Shown here piece by piece: positions 8,768-17,782 of a DNA stretch of 36,095 nucleotides. Position 1 is the first letter of the stretch. Every line of letters begins with the position of its first letter. Where the stretch lies: assembly GCF_945957355.1 (NCBI RefSeq), contig NZ_CAMFKM010000032.1, positions 1 to 36,095 of the forward strand, written 5' to 3'. Below the pieces are notes generated by a model that was not told the DNA's origin, did no database searches, and saw only the letters and a program-made list of their open reading frames with translations. The translations under genes were made by a program, and so were the position numbers. The DNA is from an uncultured Reyranella sp. (GTDB lineage: Bacteria > Pseudomonadota > Alphaproteobacteria > Reyranellales > Reyranellaceae).

Positions 8768-11119
8768 ATGCCGGTGTCCATGACCACCCTCGCCCCCATC
8801 CAGCGTCTCCGCCTCCTCCGTGAACTGGAACGCAAGGTGCTGTGGCTCAGCGCCTGGACGATCCATCACGCCAACCATATCCGTCCCAACCGCGACGGGC
8901 TCAAGGTCGGCGGCCACCAGGCCTCCTGCGCCTCGCTGGCGACGGTCCTGTCGGCGCTCTACTTCTCGGTGCTGCGGCCCGAGGATCGCGTCGCGGTGAA
9001 GCCGCATGCTTCGCCGGTGTTCCACGCCATCCAGTACCTGTTCGGGCACCAGACCCGCGAGAAGCTCGAACGCTTCCGCGCCCTGGGCGGCGCGCAGTCC
9101 TATCCGTCGCGCACCAAGGACACCGACGACGTCGACTTCTCGACCGGTTCGGTCGGCCTCGGCGTCGCGATGACGCTGTTCTCGTCGATCGTGCAGGACT
9201 ATGTGCGGCTGAAGAAGCTGGGTGACGGCAAGCGGCCCGCCGGCCGCATGGTGGCGCTGGTGGGCGACGCCGAACTCGACGAAGGCAACATCTTCGAGGC
9301 GCTGCTCGAAGGCTGGAAGCACGACGTCCGGAACCTGTGGTGGGTGATCGACTACAACCGCCAGAGCCTCGACGGCGTGGTGAACGACCGGCTGTTCGGC
9401 CGGGTCGCCGAGATGTTTGAACTGGTCGGCTGGCGCGTCGTCACCCTGAAATACGGCAAGCTGCTGGAGACCGCCTTCACGCAGCCCGACGGCGCGCATC
9501 TGCGCGACTGGATCGACGCCTGCCCCAACTCGCTCTATTCGGCGCTGGTGTTCAAGGGCGGCGCCGGCTGGCGCGAGGCGCTGACGCGCGACCTCAACCA
9601 GTATCCAGGCGTGCGGCGCATCCTCGAGCAGCACGACGACGCGGCGCTGCACAGGCTGATGACCAACCTGGCGGGCAATGACATGCAGGCCGTGGTCGAC
9701 GCCTTCGAGGGTGTGAACGACGACACGCCGACCTGCTTCATCGCCTACACGATCAAGGGCCAGGGCCTGCCGTTCGCCGGCCACAAGGACAATCACTCCG
9801 GACTGATGACGCTCGACCAGATGGCGGGCTTCAAGAAGGGCATGGGAATTGCCGACGGCCAGGAATGGGAGAAGTTCGCGGGTCTCACCGCCCAGCCGGC
9901 CGACCTGCAGGCCTTCCTCGATGCCGCCCCGTTCAATGCGGAGGGCCGTCGCCGCACCGACGCGCCGGTCGTTGCCATCCCCGCGCAACTCACGAAGCCC
10001 AACGATAAAAAGTCGAGCACGCAGGAAGGGTTCGGCAAGATCCTGAATGCCATCGCCTCGGAAGACGGCGAACTGGCCCGCCACATCGTAACGACCTCGC
10101 CCGACGTCACGGTCTCGACCAATCTCGGCGCCTGGGTGAACCGGCGCGGCCTGTTCGGACACACCGAGGCCGAGGATGTGTTCCGTGAGCTCAAGGTCGT
10201 GTCGGCACAGCTCTGGCGGCAGACGCCCAAGGGCCAGCATGTTGAGCTGGGCATCGCCGAGAACAACCTGTTCATCCAGCTCGCTGCACTCGGCCTCAGC
10301 CACCAGCTGTTCGGTGCGCGCCTGCTGCCGATCGGCACGCTCTACGATCCGTTCATCGCGCGCGGCCTCGATGCGCTGAACTATGCCTGCTACCAGGATT
10401 CGCGCTTCATGCTGGTGGCGACGCCGTCGGGCGTGACGCTCGCACCGGAAGGCGGCGCGCATCAGAGCATCCACACGCCGCTGATCGGCATCGGCCAGCC
10501 CGGCCTCGTCTCCTACGAGCCGGCCTATGTCGACGAATTGGCGGTGCTGATGCGCCACGGCTTCGAGTACATGCAGCAGCCCGACGGCGGCTCGGTCTAT
10601 CTGCGCCTCTCGACGCGGAGCCTGGCGCAGCCCGAACGCACGCTGACGTCGCAGCAGCAGGCCGACATCGTGGCAGGCGGCTACTGGTACGCCCCGCCCG
10701 AGGACGGCGCGGATGTGGCCATCGTCGCCATGGGCGCGGTGACGCCCGAGGCGGTCGCGGCACACGAGAGCGTCGCGCGCGACTTCGGCGGCGCCGGCCT
10801 GCTGGTGCTGACCTCGCCGGACCGTCTCCACGCCGATTGGCTGGCCGCGCAGCGGAATCGCGGCCGCACGGCGGGCCTGGTCGACCGTTCGCCGAGCCCG
10901 GTGGAGCGGTTGCTCGCGCCATTGTCGCGCGATGCACGCATCGTGACCGTGATGGACGGCCATCCGCTGGCGCTGTCCTGGCTGGGATCGGTGCGCGGCC
11001 AGCGGGTCGTGCCGCTCGGCATCGAGAAGTTCGGCCAGTCCGGCGACATTCCCGACCTCTATCGAACCTACGGGCTCGATTCGGCGGCGATAATCGACGC
11101 GGTGGCGCGCGCCGTCTAA
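8768..11119 (+). CDS. AceE/transketolase-like thiamine-diphosphate-dependent 2-oxo acid dehydrogenase E1 (homodimeric type)
   Basis: A 783-aa protein, shorter than the roughly 890 aa of E. coli AceE. The N-terminal ThDP domain has GGHQASCAS and the cofactor motif GDAELDEG...WWVIDYN (from about residue 166). The pyrimidine domain has LGIAENNLFIQLAALG with the conserved Glu, and a transketolase C-terminal domain follows. Homodimeric E1 enzymes decarboxylate pyruvate or other 2-oxo acids. No E2 or E3 gene is nearby, so it may work with subunits encoded elsewhere or as a stand-alone transketolase-like enzyme. AAGGAG seven bases before ATG 8768 fixes the start. The divergent Lrp gene suggests amino-acid-responsive control. 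mtnA follows after 9 bases. Confidence 0.85.
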   Translation: MPVSMTTLAPIQRLRLLRELERKVLWLSAWTIHHANHIRPNRDGLKVGGHQASCASLATVLSALYFSVLRPEDRVAVKPHASPVFHAIQYLFGHQTREKLERFRALGGAQSYPSRTKDTDDVDFSTGSVGLGVAMTLFSSIVQDYVRLKKLGDGKRPAGRMVALVGDAELDEGNIFEALLEGWKHDVRNLWWVIDYNRQSLDGVVNDRLFGRVAEMFELVGWRVVTLKYGKLLETAFTQPDGAHLRDWIDACPNSLYSALVFKGGAGWREALTRDLNQYPGVRRILEQHDDAALHRLMTNLAGNDMQAVVDAFEGVNDDTPTCFIAYTIKGQGLPFAGHKDNHSGLMTLDQMAGFKKGMGIADGQEWEKFAGLTAQPADLQAFLDAAPFNAEGRRRTDAPVVAIPAQLTKPNDKKSSTQEGFGKILNAIASEDGELARHIVTTSPDVTVSTNLGAWVNRRGLFGHTEAEDVFRELKVVSAQLWRQTPKGQHVELGIAENNLFIQLAALGLSHQLFGARLLPIGTLYDPFIARGLDALNYACYQDSRFMLVATPSGVTLAPEGGAHQSIHTPLIGIGQPGLVSYEPAYVDELAVLMRHGFEYMQQPDGGSVYLRLSTRSLAQPERTLTSQQQADIVAGGYWYAPPEDGADVAIVAMGAVTPEAVAAHESVARDFGGAGLLVLTSPDRLHADWLAAQRNRGRTAGLVDRSPSPVERLLAPLSRDARIVTVMDGHPLALSWLGSVRGQRVVPLGIEKFGQSGDIPDLYRTYGLDSAAIIDAVARAV

Positions 11120-11128
11120 AATGGCGGG

Positions 11129-12247
11129 GTGAAAGTAGACGGCACCCCTTACCGAACCATCTGGCTTAGCCCCGACGGCACGACCGTCCAGGCGATCGAC
11201 CAGACCCTGCTGCCCCATCGCTTCGTCGTGCGCGATTTTCGCACGATGGAGGATGCCGAGGTGGCGATCCGCACCATGATCGTGCGCGGCGCCCCGCTGA
11301 TCGGCGCCACCGCGGCCTATGGCATGGCGCTCGCCATGGCCACCGACCCGTCCGATGCGATGCTGGCGCGCGCCTACACGGTTCTGATGGAATCGCGGCC
11401 CACGGCGGTCAACCTGCGCTGGGCGCTCGACGACCTGCGGGCGCTGCTGGCGCCGCTGCCGGCGGCGAAGCGACGCGAGGCCGCCTACCGGCGCGCCGCC
11501 GAGATCTGCGACGAGGATGCCGAGATCTGCCGCCGCATCGGCGAAAACGGGCTGGGCCTCATCCGTAAACTGAAGCCACGCGACAAGAGCGGACGCATCA
11601 ACGCCCTCACCCATTGCAACGCGGGCTGGCTCGCCACGGTCGACTGGGGCACGGCGCTGGCGCCGATCTATCAGGCGCACGATGCCGGCATCCCCATCCA
11701 TGTCTGGGTCGACGAGACGCGGCCCAGGAACCAGGGTGCCAGCCTGACCGCATGGGAGCTGGGCAAGCATGGCGTGCCCCATACCGTGATCGCCGACAAC
11801 GCCGGCGGCCACCTGATGCAGCATGATCAGGTCGACTTCGTCATCACCGGCACCGACCGCACGACGCGCGGCGGCGATGTCTGCAACAAGATCGGCACCT
11901 ACCTGAAGGCGCTGGCGGCGCACGACAACGGCGTGCCCTTCTATGTCGGCCTGCCCTATCCGACCATCGACTGGACGATCCTCGACGGCGTGCGCGACAT
12001 CCCGATCGAGGAGCGCAGCGCCCGCGAGCTGTCGCATATGACAGGGCGTCTCGTGAAAGATGGGTTGGAGACGGGCGAACTCGCCACGGTGCAAATCCTC
12101 CCTGAGGGCAGCGCTGGCGCCAATCCCGCCTTCGACGTGACGCCTGCACGCCTTGTGACGGCGCTGATCACCGAGCGCGGCGTCTGCGCCGCCAGCGAGG
12201 CCGGACTCCTTTCGCTCTATCCCGAACAGCAGACCCGAGCGGCGTGA
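11129..12247 (+). CDS. mtnA: S-methyl-5-thioribose-1-phosphate isomerase
   Basis: A 372-aa member of the MtnA/eIF2B-alpha-like fold, starting at GTG 11129. AIDQTLLPHRFVVRDF, MIVRGAPLIGATAAYG, the catalytic Cys region ITHCNAGWLAT, the Asp in VITGTDRTTRGGDVCNKIGTY and VPFYVGLP are typical of methylthioribose-1-phosphate isomerase, which opens the ring to methylthioribulose 1-phosphate in methionine salvage. No other salvage gene (mtnK, mtnP, mtnB) is in the window. It sits between the E1-like gene and an MFS gene that it overlaps by 4 bases (GTGA), so it is translated as part of this operon. Confidence 0.93.
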   Translation: MKVDGTPYRTIWLSPDGTTVQAIDQTLLPHRFVVRDFRTMEDAEVAIRTMIVRGAPLIGATAAYGMALAMATDPSDAMLARAYTVLMESRPTAVNLRWALDDLRALLAPLPAAKRREAAYRRAAEICDEDAEICRRIGENGLGLIRKLKPRDKSGRINALTHCNAGWLATVDWGTALAPIYQAHDAGIPIHVWVDETRPRNQGASLTAWELGKHGVPHTVIADNAGGHLMQHDQVDFVITGTDRTTRGGDVCNKIGTYLKALAAHDNGVPFYVGLPYPTIDWTILDGVRDIPIEERSARELSHMTGRLVKDGLETGELATVQILPEGSAGANPAFDVTPARLVTALITERGVCAASEAGLLSLYPEQQTRAA

Positions 12248-13428
12248 GGGTCAGCCAGACGGCCCGGGCCACTGCCGGCCTCGGCCTCACACAGATCGTG
12301 GGCTGGGGCACGACCTTCCTGATGCCCTCGGTGCTGGGCCGGCATATCCAGCACGATCTCGGCCTGCCAAGCGAGGTCGTCTATGGCGGCATCACCGTGA
12401 TGTTCGGCGTGGGTGCGCTCTTCTCGCCCCGCGTCGGCCGCCTGCTCGACCGCACCGGCGCGCGCACCGTCATGGCGGTGGGGTCCGTCCTCTACGCGCT
12501 GTCGCTCGCCGCCCTCACCCTCTCGCAGGGAATGATCACCTACCTGCTGTGCTGGGCCGCCATGGGCGTCGCCTCGACCCTGGCGCTCAACACACCGTCG
12601 AGCATCGCCCTTGCCCAGATCGCCGGAGCCCGGGCGCGGCAGGCGATCGCCGTGCTGGCCATCATCGGCGGCTTCGCGTCGACCGTGTTCTGGCCGGTCT
12701 CCGAGGCGCTCGAGCTGCTCTTCGGCTGGCGCGGCGTGGTGCTGATCTACGCCGCGATCCACCTCACGATCTGCGCACCGGTCCATCTGCTGATGCTGCC
12801 TGGCCGAGCCATGGCCGGCACGCACACACCGGCGGGCGCCGCGGTGCAGGCGCCGCCATCGGCGCACACCGAACGGATCTTCCTGCTGTTGTCGATCTCC
12901 TTTGCCTGCGGCGCCTTCATCTTCACCGGTTTCATCGTGCACGCGATCGGCGTGCTGCGCGGCCTCGGTCACGATCCCGCGACGGCGCTCCTGCTGGCCA
13001 CGCTGATCGGGCCGGCGCAGGTTGCGGTGCGGGTATTCGAGCTGGCATTCGGCCACCGCTACACGATCACCAGCTCGACCCTGTTTTCCAGCGCCGTGCT
13101 GCCGTTCGGCCTGGGCCTGGCGTTGCTGGCTGGCGGCAACTTCGCCGTGGCACTGGTCTGCATAATGGCCTACGGCATCGCCAACGGGATGAAGGCCGTG
13201 CTGCGTGCCACCCTGCCGCTTGCCCTCTTCGGCCGCGCGCAGTTCGGCACCTATCTCGGCCGCCTCGCCTTGCCACAGGGCATCGTCTCCGCCGCCGCAC
13301 CGCCGGTCCTGGCGGCCGTGATGGCCAGCTACGGTGCGGAGGGCGTGCTTGGCCTCACATTCGTGGTCGCCATGGTCGCCTTCGTCGCCACCATCCTGCT
13401 GGTACGCCTGAGCGGCACGGTTCGTTGA
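12244..13428 (+). CDS. MFS transporter
   Basis: A 394-aa, largely hydrophobic protein with about 12 predicted membrane helices. The MFS loop between helices 2 and 3 is seen as GALFSPRVGRLLDRTGARTV. Start is GTG 12244, overlapping the mtnA stop as GTGA. It lies in the inner membrane and moves a small solute by secondary transport; the substrate is not evident. Co-translation with mtnA hints at a sulfur or amino-acid metabolite, which is inference only. Confidence 0.88.
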   Translation: MRVSQTARATAGLGLTQIVGWGTTFLMPSVLGRHIQHDLGLPSEVVYGGITVMFGVGALFSPRVGRLLDRTGARTVMAVGSVLYALSLAALTLSQGMITYLLCWAAMGVASTLALNTPSSIALAQIAGARARQAIAVLAIIGGFASTVFWPVSEALELLFGWRGVVLIYAAIHLTICAPVHLLMLPGRAMAGTHTPAGAAVQAPPSAHTERIFLLLSISFACGAFIFTGFIVHAIGVLRGLGHDPATALLLATLIGPAQVAVRVFELAFGHRYTITSSTLFSSAVLPFGLGLALLAGGNFAVALVCIMAYGIANGMKAVLRATLPLALFGRAQFGTYLGRLALPQGIVSAAAPPVLAAVMASYGAEGVLGLTFVVAMVAFVATILLVRLSGTVR

Positions 13429-13470
13429 GAGTGCGCTGACACCGCGAACCGGTGCTACAGTCCACGCCTC

Positions 13471-14715
13471 ATGTTCGAGTACCACTCCCTTCTTCTCGGC
13501 TTCGTCGTGGCCCTCGGCGTCGGCCTGCTGATCGGCATCGACCGGGAGCGCAAGAAGGGCGAAGGGCCGGGCCGCGGTGCCGCAGGGCTCAGGACCTTCA
13601 CCCTCGCTTCGCTGGCCGGTGCGACCGGCGCGGCGGCAGGAGGCGACCTGCTGCTGGCGGCCGTCGTCCTCGGGATGGTCACCTTTGCCGGCCTTTCCTA
13701 CTGGCATGCCCGCGAGTCCGATCCCGGCCTCACGACCGAGACGGCGCTGGTTGCGACCACACTGCTGGGCGGGCTTGCCATTCGCGAACCAGCCTTTGCC
13801 GCGGGCGTCGGCGTGATCGTTGCCCTGCTGCTCAATGCCCGCGCCGCCCTCCACCGATTCGTGCGCTCGGTGCTGACCGACGGCGAGATCCACGATCTGC
13901 TGGTCTTTGCCGGCGCCACGCTGGTCGTGCTGCCGCTGCTGCCCGATCATCCGATCGGGCCCTACGGCGCCCTGAACCTGCGCACCATCTGGCTGGTGGT
14001 GATCCTGGTGATGGGCGTGGGCGCCCTGGGATATGTCGCCGTCCGGGTCGTGGGCCCGCGTTACGGCCTGCCGCTGGCGGGTCTGGCCTCGGGTTTCATC
14101 TCGAGCTCGGCCACGATCGGTGCCATGGGCTCGCGCTCGGCCCGCGATCCGCATCTGGCGAAACCGGCGGCTGCCGGTGCGATGATGTCGTCCGTCGCGA
14201 CGGTCGTGCAGCTCGGCATCCTGATCGCCGTCACCGACCTCGCGGCCTTTCGCGCCCTCCTGATACCGCTGGTCTTCTCGGGCGCCGCCGCCGTCGCCTA
14301 TGGCGGCGCCTTCACCCTTTGGGCGCTGCAGGCGGACAGCGGCAAGGTCGAGGAGACGCAAGGCAGCGCCTTCAGCCTGCGCACCGCGCTGATCTTCGCG
14401 GCCATCCTGGCGGGCGTCCTTCTCCTCGCCGCCGCCCTGCAGGACTGGATGGGCGAGGCCGGCGTCATCCTTGCGGCCGGCGCCGCAGGCTTTGCCGACA
14501 CGCACGCCCCCGCCATCTCGGTTGCCTCGCTGGTCGCGGATGGACGGCTGGCGCCGTCCGCCGCGGTGATCCCGATCCTCGCCGCCTTCTCGACCAACAC
14601 CGTGACCAAGATCGTGTTCGCCTTCACCGCCGGCGGCCCGCGCTTCGCCCTCTACGTCGTGCCCGGCCAGCTCCTGATGCTGGCGGCAGCATGGGCCGCT
14701 ATGCTGGTCACGTGA
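13471..14715 (+). CDS. MgtC/SapB and DUF4010 domain membrane protein
   Basis: A 414-aa polytopic membrane protein. The N-terminal about 140 residues match the MgtC/SapB type (LGFVVALGVGLLIGIDRERKK, GLRTFTLASLAGA). The rest matches DUF4010, with GLASGFISSSATIGAMGSRS and the late ILAAFSTNTVTKIVFAFTAGG. Function is unknown; a transport or membrane-stress role is usually guessed for this architecture. It follows the MFS gene by 42 bases on the same strand. Confidence 0.88.
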   Translation: MFEYHSLLLGFVVALGVGLLIGIDRERKKGEGPGRGAAGLRTFTLASLAGATGAAAGGDLLLAAVVLGMVTFAGLSYWHARESDPGLTTETALVATTLLGGLAIREPAFAAGVGVIVALLLNARAALHRFVRSVLTDGEIHDLLVFAGATLVVLPLLPDHPIGPYGALNLRTIWLVVILVMGVGALGYVAVRVVGPRYGLPLAGLASGFISSSATIGAMGSRSARDPHLAKPAAAGAMMSSVATVVQLGILIAVTDLAAFRALLIPLVFSGAAAVAYGGAFTLWALQADSGKVEETQGSAFSLRTALIFAAILAGVLLLAAALQDWMGEAGVILAAGAAGFADTHAPAISVASLVADGRLAPSAAVIPILAAFSTNTVTKIVFAFTAGGPRFALYVVPGQLLMLAAAWAAMLVT

Positions 14716-14757
14716 GGCGCCGGAAGTGAAAGCACTCCTGACTTGAGTTCACCATCG

Positions 14758-15450
14758 ATGCGTTCCCTCGTCCTCCTCCCCGGCTTCATGTGCGACGCCG
14801 ATCTTTGGACCGACATGATCCCGGATCTCGAACGCCTGGGCGCACTTCACTTCGGCAACGTCTACGAGGACGATTCCCTCGAAGGCATGGCGCGGCGCGT
14901 GCTCGCCGAAGCGCCGGAACGCTTCGTCCTGGTGGGCTTCTCGATGGGCGGGTTCGTTGCACGCGTGCTCACCCTGATGGCGCCGGAGCGAGTCGCGGGC
15001 GTGGCCTTCGTCGCCTCTTCCGCGCGCGGCTATTCCGACGAGGAACGGACGCGGAGGATCTCGGGCTATCGTCCGGGCGACCGGCCGCCGCGTACCGCCG
15101 GCGCGGTTTCCAACGCGATGGGACTGCATCCCGATCGCGACACCGACCCCGTCCTGCTCGACCGGCTGCGCGGCATGCAGCGCCGGCTGGGCCCCGAGGT
15201 TCGCAAGCGCCAGGCGGCGCTCGTGCGGCGCGATGGATACGCCGACCTCGAACGCATCACCTGCCCCTCACTGGTCGTGGCCTGCCGCCAGGACCGGCTG
15301 CGCACCTTCGCCGAGACCGAACGCATGGCGCAGACGCTGCCGAACTCCAGCTTCAGCGTCCTCGAGGACTGCGGCCACATGGCCCCACTGGAAAAGCCGC
15401 ACGAGCTTTCGGCTCTGCTGGCCGCCTGGATCGGGCGCGCTAACCTGTAG
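14758..15450 (+). CDS. Alpha/beta hydrolase
   Basis: A 230-aa alpha/beta hydrolase. LVLLPGFMCDADLW is the typical first strand and oxyanion turn. The nucleophile elbow is VGFSMGG (Ser62), the acid lies in VACRQDRLR and the His in EDCGHMAPLEKPHE. I prefer ATG 14758, where the conserved RSLVLLPGF strand starts at once, over the TTG five codons earlier. Substrate unknown. Its 3' end overlaps the convergent DUF3592 gene by 11 bases. Confidence 0.88.
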   Translation: MRSLVLLPGFMCDADLWTDMIPDLERLGALHFGNVYEDDSLEGMARRVLAEAPERFVLVGFSMGGFVARVLTLMAPERVAGVAFVASSARGYSDEERTRRISGYRPGDRPPRTAGAVSNAMGLHPDRDTDPVLLDRLRGMQRRLGPEVRKRQAALVRRDGYADLERITCPSLVVACRQDRLRTFAETERMAQTLPNSSFSVLEDCGHMAPLEKPHELSALLAAWIGRANL

Positions 15451-16315
15451 CGCGGCGCCGGCTCCAGTGTGAAAGACGCACGGCAGCACCGAAGATCAGC
15501 GCCACGGCGAACGCCACGGCCGCCGGCAGCCACAGATCGACGAACGACACGATGCGCGCGCGGCCCGGCTGGCTGCGGTCATAGACGACGTTCACCCCCT
15601 CTCCCGCCGAGAACGAGGCGCTGCTGCCGCCGCTGCCGTGGAACTCGATCTCGCGGCCCTCCGGCGTGGTGAAGCGCACGATCGGCACGAAGGAAATGCG
15701 CTCGACATCGCGGCGCACCTCGCGGCCGGCCGGCGTCGTCACCTCCTCGGCGACGATCGAGCGACTCTCGCGGATCTCCGTCACCGTACCGCGCGCCCGG
15801 CCGCCGCCCGCATAGAGGTCGACGGCGCTCCACAGCACGAAGACGCCAATCAGCAACGCCGACAGCGAGATCACGGAGAAGGCCCGCTCGCCCACCAGCG
15901 CGAGGTCGGCATTGCGCGACAGCGCCCAGGCGACCGCCCCGAACATCAGCCAGAAGCCACCGAAGCCCGTGAGGATGATCGGCACCAGCCAGAGCCGATC
16001 GAACGTTTCGAGGCGGAAATCTCTCGGGCGTTCCGGGAAGTAAAGGACCGTGACGGTGTCGCCCGCCGAGAAATCCGGCGCCCCGGCGCCGAGGTCCTGC
16101 ACCTCGACCGTCTCGCCCTGGAGCAGGCGGAAACGCACGACGGGCAAGTACATGTCGCCCTCGCGCACGATCCCGGTCACCACGCCCTCAGCCCGCTCGC
16201 CGTAGAGCACGTGGCGAAGGTTGCCCAGGCCCATCAGCACGCCGCCGGCAGCGATCAACCCGCCGATCCCGAGGATCGTCCACGCGATCCAGCGCCAGCT
16301 CGCGTCGATGGCCAT
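15440..16315 (-). CDS. DUF3592 membrane protein with two extracytoplasmic repeats
   Basis: A 291-aa protein with about four hydrophobic segments (residues about 9-31, 110-135, 145-165, 262-282). Between them lie two similar beta-rich modules: AEGVVTGIVREGDMYLPVVRF...FSAGDTVTVLYFPERP and ARGTVTEIRESRS...FVPIVRFTTPEGREIEF...FSAGEGVNVVYDRSQPGRARI. This duplicated pattern is characteristic of DUF3592 proteins, whose role is unknown. It is the last gene of the epimerase/dehydrogenase operon, starting 10 bases after the preceding stop. Confidence 0.82.
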   Translation of the reverse strand: MAIDASWRWIAWTILGIGGLIAAGGVLMGLGNLRHVLYGERAEGVVTGIVREGDMYLPVVRFRLLQGETVEVQDLGAGAPDFSAGDTVTVLYFPERPRDFRLETFDRLWLVPIILTGFGGFWLMFGAVAWALSRNADLALVGERAFSVISLSALLIGVFVLWSAVDLYAGGGRARGTVTEIRESRSIVAEEVTTPAGREVRRDVERISFVPIVRFTTPEGREIEFHGSGGSSASFSAGEGVNVVYDRSQPGRARIVSFVDLWLPAAVAFAVALIFGAAVRLSHWSRRRATG

Positions 16316-16325
16316 GGGCCCGGCG

Positions 16326-17009
16326 TCAGGCGTTGCGCCGCCGCAACCGGTCGATCAGCTCGGCCAGCCGGCTGCCCTGCGGCGTGGCCGGATCGAGCAG
16401 CCGCTCGCGCGGCGTGTCGCGCGCAAGCCGGCTGATCTCCGTCAGCGCGCGGATATGCTGGCGGCGGGTAAGGCCGTATTCGGACGACCGGTGATGGAAG
16501 AAGAGGCGCCTGAGCTGGCCATCGCCGACCAGCGCGTTGAGCTCGCTGGCAGTCACGTAGAGCAGGAAGCAGACGAAGATCCAGACCTGCACCGCGACGA
16601 AGCGATGCCAGGTGAAGTCGACCAGCACCATCCGGTAGATCTGGTCGAGGTTGTGCGCGTCGAACGCGACATCCACGATCTTTTCCAGGAGGCGCACGAC
16701 CAGGACCACGATGGAATAGAAGATCGTCTTGTAGAGAATCGGCTGAATCAGCGGCGCACCGCGGAACTTGTCGATGATGCGAACCTTGTCGACGACCAGC
16801 ACCACCTTGCCGACGATCAGCGCCGTCGTGCTTGCCAGCATGAAGCTGCCAAGATTGAACCAGTAGTTGTGCGCCAGCAGGTTGGTTGTGAAGACGATCA
16901 GGTTGAAGGCAACGAAGAAATACGCGGTCGGCGGCAGCAGGTGGCGGAATATCGCGATCCAGCCATGGAAGAAGCGCCTCGGCAGCGACGCAACGGCAGC
17001 CGTGTTCAC
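16326..17009 (-). CDS. Putative multi-pass membrane protein, function unknown
   Basis: A 227-aa protein that I do not recognise. Start at GTG 17009 is chosen because it overlaps the SDR stop codon as GTGA; the longer frame to 17123 lies inside the SDR gene. Hydrophobic segments are at about residues 22-42, 48-75, 93-112 and 135-160. A basic C-terminal tail of about 65 residues (HHRSSEYGLTRRQHIRALTEISRLARD) is probably cytoplasmic. It is translationally coupled to a sugar dehydrogenase gene and lies 10 bases before the DUF3592 gene. Confidence 0.78.
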   Translation of the reverse strand: MNTAAVASLPRRFFHGWIAIFRHLLPPTAYFFVAFNLIVFTTNLLAHNYWFNLGSFMLASTTALIVGKVVLVVDKVRIIDKFRGAPLIQPILYKTIFYSIVVLVVRLLEKIVDVAFDAHNLDQIYRMVLVDFTWHRFVAVQVWIFVCFLLYVTASELNALVGDGQLRRLFFHHRSSEYGLTRRQHIRALTEISRLARDTPRERLLDPATPQGSRLAELIDRLRRRNA

Positions 17010-17773
17010 ATTCGGCCTCCATCGACCACGAAGTTCTGCGCCGTCACCATCCGGCTGTCGTCGGACGCAAGCCAAAGCACCATGCGCGCGATGTCCGGCG
17101 GATAGAGCAGTTCTTTCAGGCATTGGGCGGCGAGCTGCGCGGCCTTGGCTTCCGGCGTCACCCAGAGGTCGAGCTGTCGCTGCGTCATGATCCAGCCCGG
17201 CGTCACGGCGTTGAGACGGATGCCGTCGCCCCCGAGATCGCGGGCAAGGCCGCGCGTCATGCCGATCACCGCCGCCTTGGCCGCCTGATAGACGGAGAGG
17301 TTGGGGGTCATCGTGTGGTAGCTCACCGAGCTGAAGTTCACGATCGAGCCGCTGCCCGCCTTCTTCATCGCCGGCGCCACCGTCTGGATGGCGAAGTACG
17401 CGTGGCGCAGGTTGACAGCGATGCGCTCGTCCCAGAAATCCGGCGTCACCTGGCCGATCGTGTGCCGGTCGTCGCGCGCGGCGTTGTTCACCAGCACCGT
17501 GATGGTCCCGAGCTTCGCCGCCACGCCTTCGATGGCCCGCTGATAGGCCGCCACGTCACGGACGTCGCACGGCACGAACAGCGGCACGGTGTGGCGCCGC
17601 GCCTCGATCTTCTCGATCAGGGCCTTCGAGGCCGCCTCGTCGATGTCGACGAAGCCGACCTTTGCGCCCTGCTCGGCGAAGTGCTCGACGATCGAGGCAC
17701 CGATGCCCGAACCACCGCCCGAAACGAAGACGGTGCGACCCGAAAGGCTGGGGTAGGAAGCGAAAGGCGGCAT
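17006..17773 (-). CDS. SDR-family sugar 1-dehydrogenase, XylB-like (D-xylose/aldose dehydrogenase)
   Basis: A 255-aa classical short-chain dehydrogenase. The NAD(P) motif is SGGGSGIG (about residues 18-25), followed by Asp of VDID (an NAD preference), the NNA motif in VLVNNAARDDRH, catalytic Ser in NFSSVS and YQAAK as the YxxxK pair. YPSLSGR at the start, DDRH, DERIAVNLRH, AAQCLKE and WLASDDSRMVTAQNFVVDGG recall Caulobacter D-xylose 1-dehydrogenase and related aldose dehydrogenases. It would oxidise an aldose to its lactone. The gene is preceded by AGAGGAA and lies 9 bases after an aldose 1-epimerase gene, which supports a sugar substrate. The exact sugar is unknown. Confidence 0.88.
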   Translation of the reverse strand: MPPFASYPSLSGRTVFVSGGGSGIGASIVEHFAEQGAKVGFVDIDEAASKALIEKIEARRHTVPLFVPCDVRDVAAYQRAIEGVAAKLGTITVLVNNAARDDRHTIGQVTPDFWDERIAVNLRHAYFAIQTVAPAMKKAGSGSIVNFSSVSYHTMTPNLSVYQAAKAAVIGMTRGLARDLGGDGIRLNAVTPGWIMTQRQLDLWVTPEAKAAQLAAQCLKELLYPPDIARMVLWLASDDSRMVTAQNFVVDGGRM

Positions 17774-17782
17774 GCAATTCCT

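Noticed and set aside
8714..12094. Minus-strand open frame of 1126 codons
   Set aside because: It is antisense to the E1-like gene and mtnA, which have clear motifs, ribosome site and coupling. Its translation is the low-complexity His/Arg/Gly/Ala type expected from the complement of GC-rich codons.
12217..14505. Minus-strand open frame of 762 codons
   Set aside because: Antisense to the MFS and DUF4010 genes; composition is repetitive Gln/Gly/Asp/Arg with no recognisable domain.
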